Shown: positions 8,664-14,239 of the stretch, one piece after another
How the letters are laid out: every line of letters starts with the position of its first letter
How positions within the stretch are numbered: position 1 is the first letter of the stretch
DNA from: a virus
Strand: one strand, 5' to 3'
DNA length: 25,787 nt
IMG/VR virus record: IMGVR_UViG_3300025137_000258
Span: 1 to 25,787 of that record
The notes under the pieces: generated by a model
Databases searched by the model: none
Told to the model about the DNA's origin: nothing
What the model saw: only the letters and a program-made list of their open reading frames with translations
Position numbers and translations under genes: made by a program

Positions 8664-9713
8664 ATGCCCATCACTCCATGCTTTGACCCCACTACAGGGG
8701 CGTCAGGCGGTGCAGCGGGTGGGGGAGGAGCTGCAGCAGCAGTCACGCCACCCAGCCCCACAAGTGAGAGCACGGCAGCAGGGGCAGCCCTGACCAACAA
8801 GACCTTCTCAGCCTTCACAGACCCAGCTGGGGTCATCGCCTCCTTTCAGGCAGTGACAACCACAGCCACAGGCTCGGCAAGCTGGTCAGGCAGTGGGCTC
8901 GGGGCCTATACACCCAGCTCGTCAGATGGCGACTCGGGCACCTTGAGCCTCAACGCACTGGCAGCAGGTGGGCAGGTCCTGGCTACGGCGGTGCACACCT
9001 ACGACCGGGCAAGCCCTGCAGGCGCGTCCTGGGTGGTGACCTCGGACACTGACCTCACAGCGCTGCCCAGCACCACCTTGAGCGCAGGCTCTCAGGTCAT
9101 TTCTGGGGTGACCCTGGTGTGTGATGGCGCTGGGGAGACTGTCGGAGGTGGGGCCGGCCTGACCGCAGGGGCAGCCGACGCCAGCTACCAAGATGTCAGC
9201 GCGTTCTTCTCGGGCGAGAACCCGCGCCTGGTGGAAATCAAAATCGTGAACGCTGCTTGGGGTGGCACTGGCACCGGGCACGCGGTCAGAGGCCGATTCT
9301 TTGCCGATACGGCTGCCTCGGGGCCGGCTGCGCAGACCCGCTACTACCCTTCCGGTTCGGCAATGCGATTTCAGGCACAGTGGCAACCAAGGTACGTGGG
9401 GGCAACGGGAGGGTTTAGTACCTCGGGCGGAAGCTACGACCACTCCGGGGACTCGGCTGTACTCACATGGTACTCCTACATCGCCATGGTCCGAGGTACC
9501 TTCTACGTCTGGATTTCCAAGACCGTCGACGTACCCACCTCCCTGGTGGACCTGCTCACCCCTGACGCATTTACCTGGGTGGTTGGAGTGAACGCTTACT
9601 CGGCCCTCGGCACAACGGCCTACCAGCCAGCCACAGCCCTGGCGGGCATCTTCAACCAGAACGCTGGAAGCCTCGGCCTCATCGAAAATGTCCGGACCCT
9701 GGAGTTCAAATGA
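8664..9713 (+). CDS. Beta-rich structural protein, candidate fibre/receptor-binding protein
   Basis: The 349-aa product begins with a low-complexity Gly/Ala/Ser/Thr/Pro region (about residues 8-45), then a Thr/Ser/Gly-rich beta region. The C-terminal domain is richer in Trp, Tyr and Phe (for example FQAQWQPRYVGAT, WYSYIAMVRGTFYVW). A flexible N-terminal linker leading to a compact aromatic beta domain is common in phage fibres and carbohydrate-binding virion proteins. It starts 2 nt after the previous stop behind a GGAG motif and ends in an ATGA overlap with the next gene. No glycosidase or lyase motif is apparent. The adsorption role is inferred from composition and position. Confidence 0.55.
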   Translation: MPITPCFDPTTGASGGAAGGGGAAAAVTPPSPTSESTAAGAALTNKTFSAFTDPAGVIASFQAVTTTATGSASWSGSGLGAYTPSSSDGDSGTLSLNALAAGGQVLATAVHTYDRASPAGASWVVTSDTDLTALPSTTLSAGSQVISGVTLVCDGAGETVGGGAGLTAGAADASYQDVSAFFSGENPRLVEIKIVNAAWGGTGTGHAVRGRFFADTAASGPAAQTRYYPSGSAMRFQAQWQPRYVGATGGFSTSGGSYDHSGDSAVLTWYSYIAMVRGTFYVWISKTVDVPTSLVDLLTPDAFTWVVGVNAYSALGTTAYQPATALAGIFNQNAGSLGLIENVRTLEFK

Positions 9714-10000
9714 GCCACGCACCAACCGAAGTCAAGCCCTGGGTCCTTGATGGTGGGGCGGTTGATGTCCCCTGTGACGAGCTGCTTGCCTACTGGCGAG
9801 ACGGTGACGAGACCTCAGACGTTGAGCTTAGCGACGGCTCAGTGGTCATCTCCTCACGGACTCCCCCACCTGGTGCCGAGGCAGTCAAGGCAGACATCCT
9901 GGCCCGAGTGGCAGACGGAGAGAGCACTCCAGTGCTTGCCTCCCACCTCGACGCCATGGGCTACCGTGCTGCGCTGCTTGCTTGGGCTGTGCGCAGCTGA
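9710..10000 (+). CDS. Small acidic protein of unknown function
   Basis: A 96-aa acidic protein that starts in an ATGA overlap with the upstream fibre-like gene and shares one base (TGATG) with the downstream start. The first half (PWVLDGGAVDVPCDELLAYW) looks like beta-strand segments, and the second half is helical and Ala-rich. There is no signal peptide, transmembrane segment or recognisable motif. Tight coupling to structural and lysis genes suggests late expression. It could be a fibre chaperone or a minor virion protein, but nothing in the sequence decides this. Confidence 0.6.
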   Translation: MSHAPTEVKPWVLDGGAVDVPCDELLAYWRDGDETSDVELSDGSVVISSRTPPPGAEAVKADILARVADGESTPVLASHLDAMGYRAALLAWAVRS

Positions 10001-10251
10001 TGGCGAGGCGCATCAAGAAGGGTGAACCAGGGTTTGGAAGAAAGAAGTTCGTGGCTACAGGCACCTACGAGGGAAAAACGTACACGGTCCGCTTCGGAGA
10101 CCCGGACATGGAAATCAAGCGAGACAACCCAAAGAAGCGCAAGGCCTTCAGGGACCGCCACAACTGCAGCGACCCAGGGCCACCAAACAAGGCGCGCTAC
10201 CACAGCTGCAAGATGTGGAGCAGCAAGCCAGTGAGCAAGATAGCCAAATGA
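10000..10251 (+). CDS. Small basic phage protein with RHNC...ARYxSCKxW motif
   Basis: An 83-aa, strongly basic protein. I place the start at the ATG sharing one base with the upstream TGA rather than the GTG 18 bases earlier. It carries the run VRFGDPDMEIKRDNPKKRKAF, then RHNCSDPGP and ARYHSCKMW. I recall this pattern as a recurring module in proteins of many environmental phages, without an established function. The two cysteines and the neighbouring His residues could bind a metal. It is the first of two Lys-rich, Cys-containing small proteins that flank the endolysin gene, and it is coupled to that gene by ATGA. DNA or RNA binding is possible given the charge, but this is inference. Confidence 0.7.
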   Translation: MARRIKKGEPGFGRKKFVATGTYEGKTYTVRFGDPDMEIKRDNPKKRKAFRDRHNCSDPGPPNKARYHSCKMWSSKPVSKIAK

Positions 10252-10892
10252 CAAAGCGCCCATGGCAGGTAGACTTTGACTGCTCTGGATGTGGCGCCTG
10301 TTGTCGGGCAGTGGGGTGCGATTTTCTGGAGGGCAACCGCTGCAGCATCTATCTGCACCGGCCTGACTTCTGCCGTGTGGGATACTCGTACGACCCCAAC
10401 ACGGACCTTGAGCAGTACCTCGAGGCAAACCGCCAAGCCTGCAAAGAGCTTGAGCTACTCTTTCCCCCGGAAGCACCTATGAGCTGGGCCTTCTCTTCCC
10501 GCAGCATGCAGCGGCTGAACACCTGTCACCCTGACCTCATCCTGCTGATGACTGAGGCCTTGGCAGACCCTGCCTGTCCGTCTGACATCAGTGTGCTTGA
10601 GGGCTACCGAGACGAGGAGCGCCAGAACCAGATGGTGGCCGAGGGCAAGAGTCAGCTCAAGTATCCCCGCAGCTTCCACAACAAGGTGCCCAGCATGGCT
10701 GTGGATGTTGCGCCCTACGTCGGCGGCATCACCTGGGACTGGGACTACTACTACCCGCTCGCTGAACACATCGAAGCGGTCTGGGCGCGCCTACAGTCTG
10801 AGCGTCGAGTCAGTGCAGGCCTGAGACTAGAGTGGGGTGGGGCATGGACCTCATTCGCTGACGGTCCGCACTGGCAGCTGGTGCAGGCGTAG
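10248..10892 (+). CDS. M15-family endolysin peptidase with N-terminal YkgJ-like cysteine-cluster domain
   Basis: This 214-aa protein starts at the ATG of an ATGA overlap. Residues 11-70 match the YkgJ-type cysteine-cluster signature: CSGCGACC near residue 12, then Cys24, a RCSIYLHRPDFCR segment and Cys65, which would bind zinc or iron. Residues 80-214 match the phage M15 D-Ala-D-Ala carboxypeptidase/L-alanyl-D-glutamate endolysin family. They begin with SSRSMQRLNTCHPDL, then VLEGYRDEERQ, SFHNKVPSMAVDVAPY (zinc ligands His144 and Asp153), and end LEWGGAW...DGPHWQL (His208). The enzyme would cleave peptidoglycan stem peptides at lysis. The family usually has the peptidase domain alone; the fused metal cluster is unusual. 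No signal peptide is present, so export would rely on the holin. An internal ATG at 10479 could yield a free peptidase. Confidence 0.85.
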   Translation: MTKRPWQVDFDCSGCGACCRAVGCDFLEGNRCSIYLHRPDFCRVGYSYDPNTDLEQYLEANRQACKELELLFPPEAPMSWAFSSRSMQRLNTCHPDLILLMTEALADPACPSDISVLEGYRDEERQNQMVAEGKSQLKYPRSFHNKVPSMAVDVAPYVGGITWDWDYYYPLAEHIEAVWARLQSERRVSAGLRLEWGGAWTSFADGPHWQLVQA

Positions 10893-10894
10893 CC

Positions 10895-11248
10895 ATGGCA
10901 GATGACGCATGCACCAAGAAGGTGAAGGCCAGCTACAAAGTCTGGCCGTCTGCCCGAGCCTCTCAGGCTGTCGCCAAGTGCCGGAAGGGTAAGGGTCAGG
11001 TCAGGAAAGGGAAAGAGGGCACAAGCCTGCGCCGCTGGGAACGGGAGAAATGGGTAGACAAAGCGACCGGGAAGCCCTGCGGGCACTCCGGTGACTCAAA
11101 GAGCCAATACTGTAGGCCGACCAAAGTGGTAAACAAGAAGAAGACCCCAAGCACCCGAGCGTCAAAAAAAGACGTACAGGACGCCCTGTTTGCCAAACGG
11201 GCAGGCAAGCGAGCCAAGCCCAAGCCCAAGCCCAAGAGGTACTCATGA
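10895..11248 (+). CDS. Small lysine-rich phage protein, DUF5872-like
   Basis: This 117-aa protein begins 2 nt after the endolysin stop. It is extremely basic, with a tail of KPKPKPK. The N-terminal motif CTKKVKASYKVWPSARAS, followed by AVAKCRKGK, then LRRWEREKWVD and PCGHSGDSKSQYC, matches a family of small viral proteins that I recall as DUF5872; the name should be checked. Paired cysteines and a histidine could form a zinc site. Function is unknown; positive charge suggests nucleic-acid association, either in the virion or during host takeover. The gene is coupled by ATGA to the next one and is embedded in the lysis cassette. Confidence 0.75.
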   Translation: MADDACTKKVKASYKVWPSARASQAVAKCRKGKGQVRKGKEGTSLRRWEREKWVDKATGKPCGHSGDSKSQYCRPTKVVNKKKTPSTRASKKDVQDALFAKRAGKRAKPKPKPKRYS

Positions 11249-11469
11249 ACCCGAAGAGAAAAGAGCAGCTGCGGAGACTGGGGCGCGCCCTGGTGGTCGG
11301 CAACCGTCAGACCATTGTGGCTGTGCTTGATGCAGTCATTGAGCCCAAGAGCCTGATGTGGGAGCGCATCAGCGACCTGGCTATTGGCTACGTGGTCGAC
11401 GCCCTGATTGAGGGGCGCGGTGATGTGGTGGAAGGAGTCCGTGAGGCTCTTGACCAGCTGGAAGGGTGA
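11245..11469 (+). CDS. Small protein of unknown function in the lysis cluster
   Basis: A 74-aa protein starting in an ATGA overlap with the previous gene. It has a basic N-terminus (NPKRKEQLRRLGRALVVGNRQ) followed by amphipathic helices with an acidic C-terminus (VVEGVREALDQLEG). A moderately hydrophobic stretch (DLAIGYVVDALI) is too short and charged at its edges to be a clear transmembrane helix. No family is recognised. Its place between the DUF5872-like gene and the holin-like gene suggests co-expression with lysis functions. Confidence 0.6.
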   Translation: MNPKRKEQLRRLGRALVVGNRQTIVAVLDAVIEPKSLMWERISDLAIGYVVDALIEGRGDVVEGVREALDQLEG

Positions 11470-11789
11470 TGCTGTACTTCCTGACCCTGCAGGCCGTTGC
11501 CTTGGCTCAGGAGGTGGCACCGGTTGTGACCTCACACCCAGACATGTGGGGTGTGGGTGGGGGAGGCATCGCAGGCCTGCTGTCTGCTGTGCTTGCGCTC
11601 CTTGTGAAGGATAAGCTACTGTCACCCCAACGGGATGGTGTGGCGCCATCTCAGGCCAACCAAGAGCTGCAAACGCGAGTCACCCGACTCGAACTGCAGA
11701 CGGAGGCCCTACGTGACACCCAGCGAGACCTCAGACAGCTCACCGAAACGCTCGGGCAGCTCATCCGTGACCTTGCCAGCAAGACGTAA
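11469..11789 (+). CDS. Holin-like membrane protein with C-terminal coiled coil
   Basis: This 106-aa protein starts at the ATG sharing one base with the preceding TGA, behind GGAAGG; a GTG three bases earlier is too close to that SD to be favoured. The N-terminus (LYFLTLQAVALAQ) could be a signal peptide or first membrane helix. A second hydrophobic segment (GGGGIAGLLSAVLALLV, about residues 31-48) is followed by KDK. The rest is a regular coiled coil (about 60-105, for example LQTRVTRLELQTEALRDTQR). Small size, one or two membrane helices and the place next to an unexported M15 endolysin suggest a holin, or a holin/spanin-like protein that disrupts the membrane at lysis. The family is not established from sequence. 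Confidence 0.6.
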   Translation: MLYFLTLQAVALAQEVAPVVTSHPDMWGVGGGGIAGLLSAVLALLVKDKLLSPQRDGVAPSQANQELQTRVTRLELQTEALRDTQRDLRQLTETLGQLIRDLASKT

Positions 11790-11790
11790 G

Positions 11791-11829
11791 AGGCAGGCAA
11801 CGCAGCTCTTGGCGCTGCACTGCCTGCTT
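11791..11829. terminator. Candidate bidirectional stem-loop between convergent operons
   Basis: The gap between the converging late and early operons holds a two-tier hairpin. The outer stem pairs 11791-11798 with 11822-11829 (8 pairs including one G-U). The inner GCAGC/GCTGC stem pairs 11802-11806 with 11814-11818 around a 7-base loop. No clear U-tract follows on either strand, so intrinsic termination is uncertain. It sits exactly where both transcripts should end. Confidence 0.4.
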
Positions 11830-11864
11830 CTGGTGCTGTCACTGCGGGCAACGCTGCCCAGCTA

Positions 11865-12251
11865 TCAGAACGGGATGTCAGGCGAAGGCTCACCCCTGTT
11901 GTAGCTGGTGGCGCTGCTGTCTCGCTGAGCAGGGGCGTCTTCCTTCGGCCCACAGAAGGCCCAGTCGCTGACCTTGACCTCAAGAGAGAAGCCCGTGCTG
12001 CCGTCCCGCTTCTCGTAGGTGCGGAGGCTCGGCTCACCGTTGACGGTCACCCACTTGCCTTTGACCAAGTGCTTGCCCGCTGCCTCGGCACGCTTGCCGA
12101 ACAGGGTGCAGGTCCACCAGCTCGTGGTCTTGTTGTCTCCCCAGCCCGTGTCATTGGGTAGGGTTAGGTTGCAGATGGTGGTACCGCTGTGGGTCTCTCG
12201 CATCTCGGGCGGTCGCGCCAGGCGCGCTGTGATTGTGATGTAGGCTGGCAT
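11865..12251 (-). CDS. ssb: Single-stranded DNA-binding protein
   Basis: The 128-aa product has the OB-fold pattern of bacterial-type SSB: ITITARLARPPEMRET near the start, then a T-x-x-x-N-x-x-L-P segment, WWTCTLFGKRAEAAGKHLVKGKWVTVNGEPSLRTYEKRDG, and a short linker. It ends with the acidic hydrophobic tip PDIPF that recruits partner proteins in this family. I choose the ATG preceded by GAGAGGACATC, because the frame extends upstream without an SD and into the preceding gene. It is the last gene of the leftward operon, 11 nt after the nuclease stop. It should coat single strands during replication and ERF-mediated annealing. Confidence 0.92.
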   Translation of the reverse strand: MPAYITITARLARPPEMRETHSGTTICNLTLPNDTGWGDNKTTSWWTCTLFGKRAEAAGKHLVKGKWVTVNGEPSLRTYEKRDGSTGFSLEVKVSDWAFCGPKEDAPAQRDSSATSYNRGEPSPDIPF

Positions 12252-12262
12252 GATGTCCTCTC

Positions 12263-13093
12263 TCAGGTCTTGGGGTGGGTGTAGTAGTTGGGCACTTCGA
12301 TGATGCGCCGCTTCTGGTAGCCAGGCCAGTGGCCCATGGTAGTACAGCCGTCGTACAGGTCCGCGAGGTCTCGGTACAGGGCAGCGGTCTCCATGATGGT
12401 GTTCGGGCCAAGCTCGCAAGCGACCACGTCATGGGGGGCAGCGGTTCGAGCGTACAGCGCAATGAGCTGCACCTGGTTGCGACCCATCGGGGCATACATG
12501 GCCCAGGCTGCCTGCAGGTAGTGGTACAACTGCAGATGGACCCGGTACCGCCCGATTGTATGGGTGATGCTGTGCTCGTCGAGTTCGCTGCTCGTGGTCT
12601 TGAGGTCCACGATGATGAGGCCATGCTCGTCGGAGTAGTGCAAGAGGTCCAGCTTGGCCTTGCAGGGGCCGTAGAGGCCTTGCCAGACGATAGCGCGCTC
12701 CACCTGGGTGCCACGATGCCCGAGGAGCTTCTGCAGCAGCGGGTGCCTCGTAGCAGCCTCAGCCACGGCCAACGCTCGGGCATGCTCGTCCTCGGTGAGG
12801 ATGTCTCGCTCGGTCTGCTTGGCTGCCCACTCCCGATACGCCTTGGTCCGGCGGTTGCCCGGTCCTTCCCACACTGCATACCGGTCTGCGAACTCGTCAG
12901 GCTCGAAGGTCAGGCAGTGAATGGCCGACCCCAGGGTCATGGCTGGCGTCTTCTTGGTGGGGTGCGCCAGGTGGTGCTGGTACTGCTGTGGGTTCTTCGC
13001 CAGCTCCTTGAGCGCTGTGGCGTTCATGGCAGGGAAGGCGAAGTAATCCGCATCAGTCCAGACGGCTGTCTGCTCAGGGGTGGGGATGGTCAT
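12263..13093 (-). CDS. RecE/Cas4-like PD-(D/E)XK nuclease
   Basis: This 276-aa protein shows the PD-(D/E)XK exonuclease pattern: a GSAIH motif (G55 to H59), KLDLL with Asp149, IVDLKTT with Asp163 and Lys165, and a downstream QLYHYL motif (Gln188, Tyr192). The N-terminal NATALKELAKNPQQYQ segment is typical of RecE/Cas4/PDDEXK_1-like phage nucleases. It would resect double-stranded ends to give 3' tails for the ERF protein. The start is the ATG of an ATGA overlap with the RuvC-like gene, preceded by CACAGAGGACAGC; the longer frame upstream reads through the neighbour. No iron-sulfur cysteine cluster is evident, so a RecE-like rather than true Cas4 protein is favoured. Confidence 0.88.
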   Translation of the reverse strand: MTIPTPEQTAVWTDADYFAFPAMNATALKELAKNPQQYQHHLAHPTKKTPAMTLGSAIHCLTFEPDEFADRYAVWEGPGNRRTKAYREWAAKQTERDILTEDEHARALAVAEAATRHPLLQKLLGHRGTQVERAIVWQGLYGPCKAKLDLLHYSDEHGLIIVDLKTTSSELDEHSITHTIGRYRVHLQLYHYLQAAWAMYAPMGRNQVQLIALYARTAAPHDVVACELGPNTIMETAALYRDLADLYDGCTTMGHWPGYQKRRIIEVPNYYTHPKT

Positions 13094-13584
13094 GCTGTCC
13101 TCTGTGTGTGGATGTGGTGGAGCACTGCAGCAAGGGCTTGCCATGCATGGGTGGTGAGACCCTGCAACGGTCCGTCATGGGTGTAGTGGTGTCCGTCCGG
13201 GTCAATGCCGTGCAGCTCACAGACACGGCGCCTGATGGCGCTGTCTGACTTGCCCAGCAGCTTCTTGATGTCCTTGCGGTGCGCTGCGTGGACTTGCATC
13301 TCGTGGATGTCTGCATACTCCCAGATGCGCCCCAGCATGACTGTGGTGTGAATCACAGACCAGCTGGGCGGGCCTGGGTGGGTGTGCTCGAGCACTACGA
13401 TGGGGTTGTCGTTGGCGAGAGCAGCGATGGCGTACCGCACACGGGTGGGGGAGGCCTTGCCGTCTGCCAGTGCCACGACTCCCACGTCTTTGCCTTTCGG
13501 CACGCAGTAGACCACCAGGCCGAGGGTCTTGGGACCCGGATCGATACCAATGTAGATGCTGGCGTCTTTGTAGGGGTCGGCCAT
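13090..13584 (-). CDS. RuvC-like Holliday junction resolvase
   Basis: The 164-aa product has the RNase H-fold signature of RuvC: YIGIDPGPKTLGLVVY with catalytic Asp15, and PIVVLEH with Glu66. It then has WEYADIHEMQVHAAHRKDIKKLLG and a terminal THAWQALAAVLHH helix in the position of motif IV. The expected Asp-x-x-Asp pair of motif IV appears as His146-x-x-Gln149. It would cleave branched intermediates before packaging. The gene begins 2 nt after the ERF stop with an AGGTG-type SD, and its TGA overlaps the nuclease ATG. RuvC-like identity is clear; activity is less certain because of the altered motif IV. Confidence 0.88.
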   Translation of the reverse strand: MADPYKDASIYIGIDPGPKTLGLVVYCVPKGKDVGVVALADGKASPTRVRYAIAALANDNPIVVLEHTHPGPPSWSVIHTTVMLGRIWEYADIHEMQVHAAHRKDIKKLLGKSDSAIRRRVCELHGIDPDGHHYTHDGPLQGLTTHAWQALAAVLHHIHTQRTA

Positions 13585-13586
13585 GG

Positions 13587-14222
13587 CTACACCTGCTCAG
13601 TGATGGTGGCCTTGATGACCTTGAGGCCGTTGCCGTCTGCAAGCCAGTCAAGGCAGCGGCGCTTCTGCTCGGGCGTCATGCCACCAAGCCGAGGGCGCTT
13701 TCCCTTGTCTGCCCAAGTGTTGAAGTGCTCCACAGTCAGGCCTGCGCTCTCCAGCTCGGCAGCAATGCGCGCTCCCCAGTCCTGCGTTGAGGGCAGCGAG
13801 CGGCGCCCCTGCTGCTGCGGTGCGCGTCGGCTGGCAGCGTTACCATCATCATCTTCCACGGGCAGCCCCATGATGGACTGCAGGGCATAGCGGCGCAGGT
13901 AGGTGATGGCCGACCCCACAGCCTGCGCGTCTTGCTTCTTGCCCATGGGTGCGCCTAAAGTGCTCTCCAGCACCTGGCCCGAGGTATGGCCGAGCACAGT
14001 AGTGAGCTGCACCTCGGTGCCATTGAGGTGGGGCAGCTGCAGGACGGTGATGCCCTGCGCGTTGAGCACAGGCACCACAGCGTCAAGCACAGCGGTCAGG
14101 CTGGCGTAGCTGCTGCGGTAGTGCGGGTTCTTGGAGTCCTTGACCGCTGCCCCCATGGAGGCTTGCGCCTTGCACAGTGCGGTGAATAGGTCTTTTCGGT
14201 CTTCTGTGAAGTTGTGCTGCAT
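13587..14222 (-). CDS. erf: ERF-family single-strand annealing protein
   Basis: A 211-aa ERF-type recombinase. Diagnostic motifs are KNPHYRSSYASL (residues 31-42), SGQVLESTLGAPMGKKQDAQ and GSAITYLRRYALQSIMGLPV, followed by acidic EDDDGN. After a Gln/Arg-rich linker there is a C-terminal helical domain with KRPRLGGMTPEQKRRCLDWL. It would anneal complementary single strands exposed by the neighbouring nuclease, together with SSB. I choose the ATG at 14222 because CAGAGGACA, the SD used across this operon, lies immediately upstream. An alternative ATG at 14243 forms an ATGA overlap with the primase stop but has a weak SD, and would add seven residues. Confidence 0.93.
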   Translation of the reverse strand: MQHNFTEDRKDLFTALCKAQASMGAAVKDSKNPHYRSSYASLTAVLDAVVPVLNAQGITVLQLPHLNGTEVQLTTVLGHTSGQVLESTLGAPMGKKQDAQAVGSAITYLRRYALQSIMGLPVEDDDGNAASRRAPQQQGRRSLPSTQDWGARIAAELESAGLTVEHFNTWADKGKRPRLGGMTPEQKRRCLDWLADGNGLKVIKATITEQV

Positions 14223-14239
14223 ATCTTGTGTCCTCTGTG

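Noticed and set aside
12275-13186. 303-codon plus-strand frame opposite the nuclease gene
   Set aside because: It mirrors the codon structure of a motif-bearing PD-(D/E)XK gene, has no SD and no recognisable protein pattern; long antisense frames are expected in GC-rich DNA.
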